Shown: piece after piece, positions 23,785-33,644 of the stretch
How positions within the stretch are numbered: position 1 is the first letter of the stretch
How the letters are laid out: every line of letters begins with the position of its first letter
Source of the DNA: Rhodospirillaceae bacterium
GTDB taxonomy: Bacteria; Pseudomonadota; Alphaproteobacteria; GCA-2731375
Direction of reading: 5' to 3'
Length of the DNA: 41,519 nucleotides
NCBI GenBank assembly: GCA_002731375.1
Contig: PCBT01000023.1
Location: 79,660-121,178 of the forward strand
Position numbers and translations under genes: made by a program
The notes under the pieces: generated by a model
The model's input: only the letters and a program-made list of their open reading frames with translations
What the model was told of the DNA's origin: nothing
Database searches by the model: none

Positions 23785-24489
23785 ATGCTGAATACCGCAA
23801 TGATCCTGGCCGCCGGTATGGGCAGCCGCATGGGTGCCTTGACCGAGACGCGGCCAAAACCGCTGCTTGAAGTCAAAGGCCGCGCTATTATCGACCGGTT
23901 GCTGGATCACCTGGCCGTTGCGGGTGTTGGGCGTGCAGTGATAAATTTGCATCATGGCGCCAGGCTCTTGCGCCAACATCTGGACAGCCGAACCGACCTG
24001 GTGATTGAATTTTCGGATGAGAGTGACCGCTTGCTGAATACCGGTGGCGGCGTGGCCAAGGCGTTGCCGTTGCTTGGGAATGGGCCATTTTTTGTCATCA
24101 ATGGTGATGTCATGTGGCTGGACGGAATGGGCAATACTCTGCAGGCCCTGGCGGCCCGGTTTCAGCCCGAAAAAATATCCGCCTTGCTGCTGATGCAGCC
24201 GACGGTCGGCGCCGTCGGCTATGGCGGGGTTGGGGATTTTGGCATGCTGCCCGACGGTCAATTGTACCGCCGGCCGGAAGTCGAGGTGGCACCCTTTATC
24301 CATACCGGCATCCAGATCCTAACACCGGCATTATTCCTAGACTGCCCCAAGGCGCCGTTTTCGCTCAACCGGATCTATGATCTAGCGGCCGATCAGGGCC
24401 GTTTGTACGGTTTACGGCACGAAGGTCGGTGGATGGAGTTGAACCGCCCTGAAGGGTTGGCCGCCGCTGAACGGGCCCTGGAGGACTAG
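23785..24489 (+). CDS. murU: N-acetylmuramate-1-phosphate uridylyltransferase-like nucleotidyltransferase
   Basis: A 234-residue sugar-nucleotide transferase beginning MLNTAMILAAGMGSRMGALT. The LAAGxGxRM motif (8-16), PKPLLEVKG and the metal-binding Asp in FFVINGDVMWLDG define the family, and the length and C-terminal NRPEGLAAAE fit MurU. MurU makes UDP-MurNAc in the peptidoglycan recycling bypass after AmgK kinase. In alphaproteobacteria murU usually follows tsaE and amgK and precedes addB; here addB follows 3 nt after the stop, but no amgK lies upstream. An earlier in-frame ATG at 23755 adds ten residues and has no ribosome site. Specificity for MurNAc-1-P is inferred from context. Confidence 0.8.
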   Translation: MLNTAMILAAGMGSRMGALTETRPKPLLEVKGRAIIDRLLDHLAVAGVGRAVINLHHGARLLRQHLDSRTDLVIEFSDESDRLLNTGGGVAKALPLLGNGPFFVINGDVMWLDGMGNTLQALAARFQPEKISALLLMQPTVGAVGYGGVGDFGMLPDGQLYRRPEVEVAPFIHTGIQILTPALFLDCPKAPFSLNRIYDLAADQGRLYGLRHEGRWMELNRPEGLAAAERALED

Positions 24490-24492
24490 GCA

Positions 24493-27435
24493 ATGGATGG
24501 CGGGCCCAGCGTTTTTAACATTGCAGCCGGCGAAGGCTTTTCCGACCGCTTGGCTGAAGGCTTGCTACAGCGATATGGCGGCGATCCACTGGCCATGAAC
24601 CGGGTCACTCTGTTGCTGCCGACCCGGCGCGGCATGCGGGCCGTACGCGATGCCTTTCTGCGCCAGGCCGGCGGCCGGGCCATGCTGTTGCCACGCATGC
24701 GGGCAATCGGCGATGTGGACGAGGAAGAGCTATTGTTCGATCCGTCCTTCGATGCACTGGGTGGCGGCGAACTGCTGGAGCTGCCACCAGCGATCACCGC
24801 CCTGCGCCGCCAGCTATTGCTGTTGCATCTGATCGCCCGCCATCGCGACATCGACCCGGCCCAGGCAGCCCCCTTGGCACGGGAACTGGCCGATCTGTTG
24901 GATCGTTTGCAGACCGAGGATGTGCCACTATCGGCGCTGGAGGATCTGGTGCCTGACGACCTAGCGGCCCATTGGCAGCAAACCTTGGAATTCCTCAATC
25001 TATTGGCGGCCCCTTGGCAGGCCCTTTTGGCGGCGGAAGGCTGTATGGACCAAAGCGCCAGGCGCAATGTTCTGCTGCGGGCCCAGGCGGAGCGCTGGAG
25101 TCTTTCGCCACCACGGGACCCGATCATCGTCGCCGGCTCCACCGGCTCCATTCCCGCCACCGCCGCCCTCATCACCGTGGTGGCGCATCTGCCCCAGGGC
25201 GCAGTTGTGTTGCCCGGCCTGGATATCTTCTCGGACGAAGCGGCCTGGGCCGCCATTGATCAGGGTCACGCGCAATTCGGCCTGCGCCAGTTGCTGCGGC
25301 GGATCGGTATGGATAGATCCAGCGTGCGGCCCTGGCAGGATGCCGCGGACGAGAGCCCACGCCACCATTTGCTGCGCGAGGCGCTGCGCCCTGCAGAAAC
25401 AACCGATCAATGGCGCAGGCTACCAGCCTTAGAAGCAGCCGCCGCCATCGGTCTGGTGCGCATTGATTGCGCCGATGCCATCGAAGAAGCCGGCGTGATC
25501 GCATTGTCTCTGCGCCGGGCATTGGAAACGCCGGGACGCAGTGCCGCCCTGATCACGCCTGACCGTGGCCTGGCGCGGCGGGTGGCGGTAGAGATGAAAC
25601 GTTGGGGCGTCGCGGTCGATGATTCCGCCGGCCTGCCCCTGGCCAGCACTCCGGCGGGCTCCTTCCTGCGCCTGACGGCGGAGATGCTGGGCGCCGCGCT
25701 CAACCCGATCGATTTGTTGGCAACATTGAAGCATCCCTTGGCCCTGGCCGGGCGGGAGGCCGCTACCCTGAAGGGCGCCGCGCGGGATATTGACCGCCAT
25801 GCCCTACGCGGGCCGCGCCCGGGCCCAGGCTTCACCGGTTTGGCGGCGGCGATGGCAGCGGCCCGTCATATGACGGACCGGGCCAAGGCATTGCTAGATG
25901 ATTTGGTCCTGTATGGGACGGAGGCATTGTCATTGTCCGGGCAAAGGACGGTTCACCTGGCGGATCTGTTGTCGGCTCATGTGCACTTCGCGGAATGGCT
26001 GGCTACGGACCAGGGCGGCCAATGCCATCTGTGGGCCGGCGATGGGGGCGAAGCCGCCATGCGCTTCATCGCCGATCTGCTAACCGCCGCCGCTGGCTTG
26101 CCGGTGATGGCAGGAAGCGGCTATGCCGACCTGCTGAATAACTTGATGGCCGGGCAGGTGATGCGCCCTGCCTTCGGGTTGCATCCGCGCCTGCATATCT
26201 GGGGACCGTTGGAGGCCCGCCTGCAACAGGCGGATCTTGTAATTCTGGGTGGCCTGAACGAAGGCACCTGGCCGGCGGGCGCCGAGGCCAATGCCTGGCT
26301 GAGCCGTCCCATGGCAGCCAAGCTGGGCCTAGCCGCGCCGGAGCGGCGGATCGGTCTGGCGGCACATGACTTTGCCCAGGCCGCCTGTGGCGCCGAAGTC
26401 ATCCTGACCCGCGCCAAGAAAATGGACGGCACCCCATCCGTACCCTCGCGCTGGCTGCTGCGGTTGGAACAGGTGCTCACAGCCGCCGGCCTGACACTGG
26501 AACAAGACCCAGCCGAGGAACTGCGCACTTGGCAGGAACAAATGGATGCCGTCCCTGGCCCGCCCCGGCCCGTGCAAGCGCCTGAGTGCCGCCCACCGCT
26601 GGCGGCCCGGCCCCGGCAAATGTCCGTGACCCAAGTGGAAACCTGGATTCGCGACCCCTACGGGGTTTACGCCGGGCGCATTCTGGGCCTGCGCGCCCTG
26701 GATCCCATTGCGGCTGATCCTTCGGCCGCAGACTACGGCAACGCCGTGCATCAGGCCCTGGAGATGTTTGCCCGGCGGTATCCCTATGAAATTCCCGCCG
26801 CCGCCGATGCGGCTCTGCTGGACATAGGCCGCCAGGCCTTCGGCGAAATGCTCGACCGCCCCGGCATCCGCGCCTTTTGGTGGCCGCGCTTTCAACGTAT
26901 CACCAACTGGTTCCTGGCCCAGGAAGTCGAACGCCGCCCAGAAATTCTGCCCCTGGTGACAGAGGCCGAAGGCAGCCTGATTTTGCCCGGCCCCGCCGGC
27001 GACTTCAAACTAACCGCCATCGCCGACCGCATCGACCGTTTGGCGGACGGAAGCCTGGGCATCATTGACTACAAGACCGGCGTCGCGCCAAGAGAAAGCG
27101 AGTTGCTGCGCGGCGAGGCGCCACAGTTGCCGCTTGAAGCCGCGATCGCGCAGGCCGGCGGTTTTGCCGAGGTGCCCCGCCAGTCAGTATCCACCGTGAG
27201 CTATTGGCGGGTTACAGGTGGGCGCCAGGCAGGCGAGATCAGGGATATTAAGGCCAATGGCGGTGATTTGGCGGAGCAGGCCCGGCAAGGCCTGGTGGAG
27301 TTAATCGCGAAGTTTGATGATCCCGAGACCCCTTACAGGTCCCGCCCCCGCCCGGCCATCGCGCCGCGCTTTTCCGACTATGACCACTTGGCCCGGATCA
27401 AGGAATGGTCCGCCGGTGGGCCGGGCGATTTTTAG
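24493..27435 (+). CDS. addB: Double-strand break repair protein AddB
   Basis: A 980-residue alphaproteobacterial AddB. The N-terminal half has an inactivated-helicase-like region (VTLLLPTRRGMRAVRDAFL, GGLNEGTWPAGAEANAWLS with ILTRAKKMDG), and the C-terminal third has a RecB-type PD-(D/E)XK nuclease (LGIIDYKTGVA, Asp859 and Lys861, preceded by AIADRIDRL). With AddA it forms the helicase-nuclease that resects double-strand breaks up to Chi-like sites for RecA loading. It starts 3 nt after murU and ends 13 nt before the addA start. Length is in the normal range for this clade. Confidence 0.95.
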   Translation: MDGGPSVFNIAAGEGFSDRLAEGLLQRYGGDPLAMNRVTLLLPTRRGMRAVRDAFLRQAGGRAMLLPRMRAIGDVDEEELLFDPSFDALGGGELLELPPAITALRRQLLLLHLIARHRDIDPAQAAPLARELADLLDRLQTEDVPLSALEDLVPDDLAAHWQQTLEFLNLLAAPWQALLAAEGCMDQSARRNVLLRAQAERWSLSPPRDPIIVAGSTGSIPATAALITVVAHLPQGAVVLPGLDIFSDEAAWAAIDQGHAQFGLRQLLRRIGMDRSSVRPWQDAADESPRHHLLREALRPAETTDQWRRLPALEAAAAIGLVRIDCADAIEEAGVIALSLRRALETPGRSAALITPDRGLARRVAVEMKRWGVAVDDSAGLPLASTPAGSFLRLTAEMLGAALNPIDLLATLKHPLALAGREAATLKGAARDIDRHALRGPRPGPGFTGLAAAMAAARHMTDRAKALLDDLVLYGTEALSLSGQRTVHLADLLSAHVHFAEWLATDQGGQCHLWAGDGGEAAMRFIADLLTAAAGLPVMAGSGYADLLNNLMAGQVMRPAFGLHPRLHIWGPLEARLQQADLVILGGLNEGTWPAGAEANAWLSRPMAAKLGLAAPERRIGLAAHDFAQAACGAEVILTRAKKMDGTPSVPSRWLLRLEQVLTAAGLTLEQDPAEELRTWQEQMDAVPGPPRPVQAPECRPPLAARPRQMSVTQVETWIRDPYGVYAGRILGLRALDPIAADPSAADYGNAVHQALEMFARRYPYEIPAAADAALLDIGRQAFGEMLDRPGIRAFWWPRFQRITNWFLAQEVERRPEILPLVTEAEGSLILPGPAGDFKLTAIADRIDRLADGSLGIIDYKTGVAPRESELLRGEAPQLPLEAAIAQAGGFAEVPRQSVSTVSYWRVTGGRQAGEIRDIKANGGDLAEQARQGLVELIAKFDDPETPYRSRPRPAIAPRFSDYDHLARIKEWSAGGPGDF

Positions 27436-27448
27436 GGAATTTCGGATC

Positions 27449-30400
27449 ATGCGCGCCACCGATCAGCAACGCCGGGCCGCCGACCCTGGTGCCTCCGTCT
27501 GGGTAACCGCGTCGGCGGGAACCGGCAAGACTCATGTCCTGACCGACCGGGTTCTGCGCCTGTTATTGCAGGATTGCCCGCCCGAGCGCATTTTATGCCT
27601 GACCTTCACTAAGGCAGCGGCGGCGGAAATGGCCAACCGCCTGCATCAAAGGCTGGGCGCCTGGGCCGTGGCCGATGATGCCATGCTGTCCCAGGAGTTG
27701 ACGGACCTGACCGGACAGACATTCGAGGCCCAGGATATGAACCTGGCCCGCCGCCTGTTTGCCCGCGTTCTGGATACGCCCGGCGGCCTGAAGGTGCAGA
27801 CAATCCATTCCTTTTGCGAGGCCCTGTTGCGCCGGTTTCCCTTGGAGGCTCGCCTGGCACCCCATTTTCAGGTCATGGACGAGCGCCAGGCGGATGAAAT
27901 CCTGCAAGGCGCATTGGAGAAGACCCTGGAACAGGATGCCCTGACGGACGCACCGCTGGTCGCCGACTTAACCGCCCTGGTGGATCAGGAGACCTTCAAG
28001 GGCCTGATGGCCAACCTCTCGTCCGACCGGGGGCGGCTGCAACGGCTACTTGATCAACCCGGCGGCCTGGACGGTCTGCTGGCCAGCATGCGCCAGAGCC
28101 TAGGCCTGGGTAATGACGAGAATGAATTGGCGGTTTTAAGCGCGGCCGCCGATCCGAAAAATTTCAATGGTTCTGGTTTACTGCGCCTGGCGGAACAGAT
28201 GCTGCACGGCGGCAAGCTTGAAAAACGCCACGGCCAGGTAATCGCCGATTGGCACCGGGAGCCCGAAACCCGCGCGGCACAATTCGACGCTTATCTGGCG
28301 GGTTTTTTCACCAAAGCCGGCCAGGGCACGCCCTATGCCAAGCCGCTGACCAAGAAGAGCATGGAGACCATGCCGGACGGCCTGGATATCCTTGGTGAGG
28401 AATGTCTGCGTCTGGAGGATATCCGCCAGCGGCGCAATGCCGTGCGCGTGGCCGCCGCAACGGAATTGCTGCTGCGCCTGGGGGCGCGGCTCATTGCCGC
28501 CTATCAGCACGAAAAAGACCGTCTGGCGCTATTGGATTACGATGATTTGGTGCTGAGGGCCGGGTATCTGCTATCGACGGGCAGTAGTACGGATTGGGTG
28601 CTCTACAAACTGGACGGTGGGCTGGATCACATCCTGATCGACGAAGCCCAGGATACCAATCCCGAACAATGGCAGGTGGTCCGCACCTTGGCCGACGAAT
28701 TCTTCACCGGCGACGGCGCCTATGAAGACGGCGATAACAGCCCCATGGGCACGCCCCGGACCTTGTTCGCGGTGGGCGATGTGAAGCAATCCATCTACAG
28801 CTTTCAACGCGCCGATCCAGCCACCTTTCAGGCCATGCGCAATCACTTCGCCACCCGCGCGGGTGCCACCAAACGGCGCTGGCATCCGGTGGAACTGGCG
28901 CTCTCCTTCCGCTCGACCCCAGCGGTTCTGGAGGTGGTTAACGCTATTTTCGCCGATCCAGAGGCCAGCGACGGCCTGATTTTCGCCGATAACGAGGCCG
29001 TTCACCATATTCCCGACCGCGCCACGGATGCGGGTTTAGTGGAGATCTGGCCAACCGAACAGCCGGAGACGGTGGAAGAACGGCCTGCCTGGGAGCCCCC
29101 TACTAAACAGCTATATCAGAATAGCCCCGTGGCCCGGCTGGCCGAGCGCATCGCCAGACAGGTTGAAGAATGGTTGAAACAAAAGGAAATGCTGGTCGCT
29201 CAGGGCCGGCCTATCGGACCAGGAGATATTCTGATCCTGGTGCAGCGGCGGGCCAATTTTGTCGAGGCCATGGTCCGCGCCTTGAAACGCCGGGGCATCC
29301 CCGTGGCCGGTGTTGACCGCATGGTCCTGACCGAGCAACTAGCGCTGATGGATCTGATTGCCCTGGGCCGTTTCCTGTTGTTGCCGGAGGATGATTTGAA
29401 CCTGGCGGTGGTCCTGAAAGGTCCTTTGATTGGCTGGAACGACGAGAAACTGTTTGATCTGGCCCATGGCCGCCAGGGCAGCCTGTGGGATGCCTTGCGG
29501 ACACATGGGGAGGACGGAAAAGATGGGGCCTATGCCGCATTATCCGAGTTGTTGGCAAAGGTCGACTTCGCGCCGCCATTTGAATTGTTCGCCGAATTGC
29601 TGGGCGCGGGTGGCGGGCGGCGGCGCATCCTGGAGCGTCTGGGCCCAGATGCCAACGATCCCATCAACGAATTCCTCGATCTCGCATTGTCCTATGAACG
29701 CGACCATACACCCAGCCTGCAAGGCTTTCTACACTGGCTGGAGCGCGGCGAAACCCAAATCAAGCGGGATCTGGACCAGGGCCAGAATCAAGTCCGGATA
29801 ATGACCGTGCATGGCGCCAAGGGCCTGGAGGCACCCATCGTCTTTCTGGCCGATACGGTGCGGGCGCCGGATAAGACGCCAGCTTTACTGTGGCCGCAAG
29901 GTCACAATGATCAAACTGATCAGAGGGGCGAACAAACACCACTATGGGCGCCGATCCGCGCCATGGAAGAGGACGTCATGCGCCGGGCCCGCGCCGAGGC
30001 GGAGCGAGACCGGGACCGGGAATACCGCCGCCTTTTCTATGTCGCCCTGACGCGGGCGGCGGAACGGCTGTATATCTGTGGCTTTGAAGGCAAGAGCGGG
30101 CGCAAGGAGCACTGCTGGTATGACATGGCCTGGCGAACCCTGGACGGCATACCCGAAATCGAACGACCGGCGGAACTGAACGGCGGCCTGCGCCTCGCCG
30201 ACCTACAAACCTCGGATGTGTGGCCACGGCCGGCCCCGGCACCACCGGCGCGGCATGGCCTGCCCATTTGGGCCGACCAGCCCGCGCCCATTGAGCCGGT
30301 CCCCCCCCGACCCCTCGTACCATCGCGCCCAGACGAGCCAGAGCCCAGCGTGGCCAGTCCCCTGGGCGACGATGGCCAGGCCCGCTTCCAGCGCGGCAAC

Positions 30401-30874
30401 CATATTCACCGCCTGTTACAAACCCTGCCGGATTTGGCAGAAAACCAACGCGAAGAGGCCGCCGCGCGCTACCTCGCCCTACCCGCGCATGCGCTGGATC
30501 AGGAGCAGCAGGCTGAGATTTTGGCAGAAACCATGGCGGTGCTGCGGCATCCTGAATTTGCCGCGATTTTTGGCCCGGACGCCAGGGCAGAGGTCCCTTT
30601 GACGGCATTGTTGTCGGGACGAGTGATCAGCGGCCAAGTGGATCGCCTGCTGGTGACCGATTCGGAAATCCTGCTGATCGACTATAAAACCAACCGTCCG
30701 GCGCCAAAATCGGTTTCCAGGGTCGATATTGCCTATTTGCGGCAGATGGCCGGCTACCGCTCCATATTAAGAGAAATTTATCCAGGAAAATCAATATATT
30801 GCGCGCTTTTATGGACGAATGAGGCGAATTTGATGGTGATTGACGGGGACATCTTAGGGTCATATGCACCTTGA
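27449..30874 (+). CDS. addA: Double-strand break repair helicase AddA
   Basis: A 1141-residue UvrD/RecB-type helicase-nuclease. ATG at 27449 has AGGGA 10 nt upstream; a long in-frame N-terminal extension to 27314 overlaps addB and is rejected. Walker A is ASAGTGKTHV with Lys27, Walker B is ILIDEAQDTNPEQW (Asp398, Glu399), then GDVKQSIYSFQRADP, and motif VI FYVALTRAAERLYI. The C-terminal PD-(D/E)XK nuclease core has LLIDYKTNRP (Asp1078, Lys1080). AddA unwinds DNA and cuts one strand in the AddAB complex. It is followed 119 nt later by trxA, the usual alphaproteobacterial order. Confidence 0.95.
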   Translation: MRATDQQRRAADPGASVWVTASAGTGKTHVLTDRVLRLLLQDCPPERILCLTFTKAAAAEMANRLHQRLGAWAVADDAMLSQELTDLTGQTFEAQDMNLARRLFARVLDTPGGLKVQTIHSFCEALLRRFPLEARLAPHFQVMDERQADEILQGALEKTLEQDALTDAPLVADLTALVDQETFKGLMANLSSDRGRLQRLLDQPGGLDGLLASMRQSLGLGNDENELAVLSAAADPKNFNGSGLLRLAEQMLHGGKLEKRHGQVIADWHREPETRAAQFDAYLAGFFTKAGQGTPYAKPLTKKSMETMPDGLDILGEECLRLEDIRQRRNAVRVAAATELLLRLGARLIAAYQHEKDRLALLDYDDLVLRAGYLLSTGSSTDWVLYKLDGGLDHILIDEAQDTNPEQWQVVRTLADEFFTGDGAYEDGDNSPMGTPRTLFAVGDVKQSIYSFQRADPATFQAMRNHFATRAGATKRRWHPVELALSFRSTPAVLEVVNAIFADPEASDGLIFADNEAVHHIPDRATDAGLVEIWPTEQPETVEERPAWEPPTKQLYQNSPVARLAERIARQVEEWLKQKEMLVAQGRPIGPGDILILVQRRANFVEAMVRALKRRGIPVAGVDRMVLTEQLALMDLIALGRFLLLPEDDLNLAVVLKGPLIGWNDEKLFDLAHGRQGSLWDALRTHGEDGKDGAYAALSELLAKVDFAPPFELFAELLGAGGGRRRILERLGPDANDPINEFLDLALSYERDHTPSLQGFLHWLERGETQIKRDLDQGQNQVRIMTVHGAKGLEAPIVFLADTVRAPDKTPALLWPQGHNDQTDQRGEQTPLWAPIRAMEEDVMRRARAEAERDRDREYRRLFYVALTRAAERLYICGFEGKSGRKEHCWYDMAWRTLDGIPEIERPAELNGGLRLADLQTSDVWPRPAPAPPARHGLPIWADQPAPIEPVPPRPLVPSRPDEPEPSVASPLGDDGQARFQRGNHIHRLLQTLPDLAENQREEAAARYLALPAHALDQEQQAEILAETMAVLRHPEFAAIFGPDARAEVPLTALLSGRVISGQVDRLLVTDSEILLIDYKTNRPAPKSVSRVDIAYLRQMAGYRSILREIYPGKSIYCALLWTNEANLMVIDGDILGSYAP

Positions 30875-30993
30875 CGTCCCCGATCCGGCTTCCTACCCTT
30901 TTAGACTGAGGTAAATTGTTGACGCAGCGCAGGGGTGGATGTGATGAACCCGCCGCCTTTTAGTCGCGCCGCATTGAAGAATTGGAAAAGACC

Positions 30994-31314
30994 ATGACCA
31001 CGAAACCCGTCTCCGACGACTCGTTCGATAGCGACGTACTGAACGCAGAAGGGCCAGTGGTGGTGGATTTCTGGGCTGAATGGTGCGGCCCTTGTAAACA
31101 GATCGCCCCAGCCCTGGAAGACATAGCGGCTGAACTGGGCGATAAGGTCACGATCGCCAAGGTCAATATCGACGACAATCCCTCCATCCCGGCAAAATAT
31201 GGTGTACGTGGCATTCCCACCTTGATGCTGTTCAAGGACGGTGAAGTCGCCTCCATGAAGGTTGGCGCCTTGCCCAAGGGTAAGATCCAAGAATGGATCG
31301 AGGAATCGATTTAA
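30994..31314 (+). CDS. trxA: Thioredoxin
   Basis: A 106-residue cytoplasmic thioredoxin with the active-site WCGPC (Cys31, Cys34), the buried Asp of VVVDFWAEW and the cis-proline in [13 protein letters not shown]. It reduces protein disulfides with electrons from thioredoxin reductase. ATG at 30994 has GGAAAAG upstream; an in-frame TTG at 30982 is inside that ribosome site. It ends 28 bp from the convergent folC stop, with no clear hairpin between. It may have its own promoter in the 119-bp gap after addA; TTGACG at 30919-30924 is a good -35 match but lacks a matching -10. Confidence 0.95.
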   Translation: MTTKPVSDDSFDSDVLNAEGPVVVDFWAEWCGPCKQIAPALEDIAAELGDKVTIAKVNIDDNPSIPAKYGVRGIPTLMLFKDGEVASMKVGALPKGKIQEWIEESI

Positions 31315-31342
31315 CGTTCAACGAAAGCGCCGCTTGGACGGC

Positions 31343-32713
31343 TCAAGCCAGATTCATCTCATCTTGCGGGTCGATGGCCAGAACGCTACCGGCCAGGTGC
31401 AATGTGCCACAAATCAGCACCCTGGGCGCGGCGCCGTCCGCGCATTCGGCCATGATACGCGCCATGGCCTTCGCCACACCGCCGACGGACGTCGCTTCCA
31501 GGCCCTGTGCCCGCGCCGCCCGGACGATATCTCCAGGCGCCATAGCCGCATCTTCATTCGGTATGCTGACCGTATGAACTTTCGGTGCCAGGGTTCGGAA
31601 CGGGGCCAGAAAGCCGGCCGCATCCTTGTTCTTCAACATCCCCACTATCATGTGCAATCGTCTCGGGGTTTCGTCCCGCGCCTGCCAGTCTTGCAAGGTT
31701 TGGGCCACGGCCTCACCCGCGCCAGGGTTATGCCCGCCGTCCAGCCATAGCTCGCCATCGGAGCCTAGCTGATCAAAGAGCGGACCTTTGCGAAGGCGTT
31801 GCAGGCGGCCAGACCATTGCACCTCGATCAGACCGGCGGCCAAATCCTCGGTGGATAGGGAGAACCCAAACAAATTTTGCAGACAGGCCAAGGCAAGGCC
31901 GGCATTTTGCACCTGATGCACCCCGGTCAGACTGGGCAGGGGCAAATGCAACCTCCCCCTGTTCGACTGGAAGCATAATGCACCGCTATTGGCTTCGACC
32001 TGCCACTCCCGGCCCTGGCATAGCAATTCAATGCCAAGGGCATCCGCCCTGCCTTGGATAACCCTTGCCGCTTCTGGCACTTGGAGGCTAACCACCCCGC
32101 GCACGCCGGGCTTTAGAATACCGGCTTTCTCGCTAGCGATTTCCGCCAGGTTATTGCCCAGAAAATCTTGATGATCCAGTGAAACAGTCGTGATCGCGGT
32201 CAGCAGGGGGCGCTCGATTACATTGGTCGCATCCAGGCGCCCGCCCAGGCCCGTCTCCAGCAACAGAATGTCCGCCGGGCAATCACGGAAGGCCAGGAAC
32301 GCGGCCGCCGTCATCACCTCGAAATAGGTGATGGGGTCGCCGCCGTTGGCTTTTTCGCAGACCCACAGAACGGCACTCAAATGTTCATCCGATATCAGTT
32401 GGCCCGCCAGGCGGATGGTTTCGTTGATGCGGATCAGATACGGCGAGGTTAGAACGTGGACGCGTTGGCCGGAGGCTTCCAAGGCCGCGTACAAATAGGC
32501 AATGGTCGAGCCCTTGCCGTTGGTACCCGCCACATGCACCACGGGGGGCAGCTGGTTCTCGGGGTGGTCCAACCGCCGCAGCAGGCGTTGCAAACGCTCT
32601 AATGACAGATCGATTGATTTTGGATGCAGACAGGTCAGCCGCAGCAGGATCGCGTCACATAACGCGGATGCTGAACCAGCATCGGCAGCTTCAGGACGGG
32701 CCGCCAGGTTCAC
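31343..32713 (-). CDS. folC: Bifunctional folylpolyglutamate synthase/dihydrofolate synthase
   Basis: A 456-residue Mur-ligase-fold enzyme. The P-loop VAGTNGKGST (61-70, Lys67), LTSPYLIRINETIRL (omega-loop region), DILLLETGLGGRLDATNVI and SLDHQDFLG are diagnostic of FolC, and LWLDGGHNPGAGEAV marks the C-terminal domain. It joins glutamate to dihydropteroate and extends polyglutamate tails. The start is GTG at 32713 with AAGG about 8 nt upstream, 10 nt after accD. The accD-folC pairing is common in proteobacteria. It is the last gene of the long minus-strand run. Confidence 0.95.
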   Translation of the reverse strand: MNLAARPEAADAGSASALCDAILLRLTCLHPKSIDLSLERLQRLLRRLDHPENQLPPVVHVAGTNGKGSTIAYLYAALEASGQRVHVLTSPYLIRINETIRLAGQLISDEHLSAVLWVCEKANGGDPITYFEVMTAAAFLAFRDCPADILLLETGLGGRLDATNVIERPLLTAITTVSLDHQDFLGNNLAEIASEKAGILKPGVRGVVSLQVPEAARVIQGRADALGIELLCQGREWQVEANSGALCFQSNRGRLHLPLPSLTGVHQVQNAGLALACLQNLFGFSLSTEDLAAGLIEVQWSGRLQRLRKGPLFDQLGSDGELWLDGGHNPGAGEAVAQTLQDWQARDETPRRLHMIVGMLKNKDAAGFLAPFRTLAPKVHTVSIPNEDAAMAPGDIVRAARAQGLEATSVGGVAKAMARIMAECADGAAPRVLICGTLHLAGSVLAIDPQDEMNLA

Positions 32714-32723
32714 CTTCGCTACC

Positions 32724-33644
32724 TTACTGTTCCAGTTCTTTCGGCAGGGGAATTTCCAGATCAGGCGTCGGCAGACTGATTACATCTGCCGCAGGCGGGC
32801 GGTTGCCCAGCAATTCCACCACCTGGATCAGGGTGTTACGCATCTGGTGGCGGTGCACCACCATATCCAGCATGCCATGCTCCAGCAGATACTCGGCCCG
32901 TTGGAAACCCTCGGGCAGGCGTTCACGGATGGTGTTTTCGATCACCCGCGGTCCGGCAAAGCCGATCAGGGCGCCGGGTTCCGATATCGCAATATCCCCC
33001 AACATGGCGTAGGAGGCAGTAACGCCGCCCGTGGTTGGATCGGTCATCACCGAGACATAGGGCAGGCCGGCTTCCTGCAGCATCTGCACGGCGATGGTTG
33101 TGCGGGGCAACTGCATCAACGACAGAATGCCTTCCTGCATGCGGGCCCCGCCGGCGGCGGCAAAGATGATCAGGGGCGCATCCTGCAATACGGCCAGCTT
33201 GGCGGCGGATATGATCGCCTCAGCCGCGCCCTGGCCCAAGGAACCTCCCATGAAAGAAAAGTTCTGCACCACAATAACAGCGGCATGGCCACCCAATTTG
33301 CCATGCGCCACGACGACGGCGTCTTTTTGCCCGGTCTTGCCCTGCGAATCCTTCAGGCGGTCAGTATATTTTTTTTCGTCACGGAATTTCAAAGGGTCGG
33401 CCATCACGTCCGGCAGCTCGATCACCGTATATTCGCCATCATCGAACAGATTAGGAAAACGGTCATCGGGGCCGATGCGCAGGTGATGGTCGCAGTGTTG
33501 GCAAACGAACTGGCGCTGTTTGATTTCCTTGTGATGGATCATCTGTCCGCAATTGGGGCACTTGGTCCAAAGGTTGTCCGGCACCTCGCGCTTGCGTACC
33601 AAGGCCTGAATTTTCGGCCGAACAAAATTGCTGAGCCAGTTCAT
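32724..33644 (-). CDS. accD: Acetyl-CoA carboxylase carboxyltransferase subunit beta
   Basis: A 306-residue carboxyltransferase beta subunit. The N-terminal zinc ribbon has Cys29, Cys32, Cys48 and Cys51 ([16 protein letters not shown]). The crotonase-like domain contains [30 protein letters not shown] and [20 protein letters not shown], all strongly conserved in AccD. It works with AccA, AccB and AccC to make malonyl-CoA for fatty acids. Its ATG overlaps the trpA stop by 4 nt, so translation is probably coupled, and folC follows 10 nt later. The C-terminus after IPLPKELEQ is short, without the extension seen in some relatives. Confidence 0.96.
   Translation of the reverse strand: MNWLSNFVRPKIQALVRKREVPDNLWTKCPNCGQMIHHKEIKQRQFVCQHCDHHLRIGPDDRFPNLFDDGEYTVIELPDVMADPLKFRDEKKYTDRLKDSQGKTGQKDAVVVAHGKLGGHAAVIVVQNFSFMGGSLGQGAAEAIISAAKLAVLQDAPLIIFAAAGGARMQEGILSLMQLPRTTIAVQMLQEAGLPYVSVMTDPTTGGVTASYAMLGDIAISEPGALIGFAGPRVIENTIRERLPEGFQRAEYLLEHGMLDMVVHRHQMRNTLIQVVELLGNRPPAADVISLPTPDLEIPLPKELEQ

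Noticed and set aside
24486..25256. A 256-codon minus-strand frame opposite addB
   Set aside because: Ser/Arg-rich low-complexity translation antisense to addB, without motifs.
27314..27448. N-terminal extension of addA into addB
   Set aside because: The extension overlaps the conserved addB 3' end, while the ATG at 27449 sits the usual distance from the Walker A motif.
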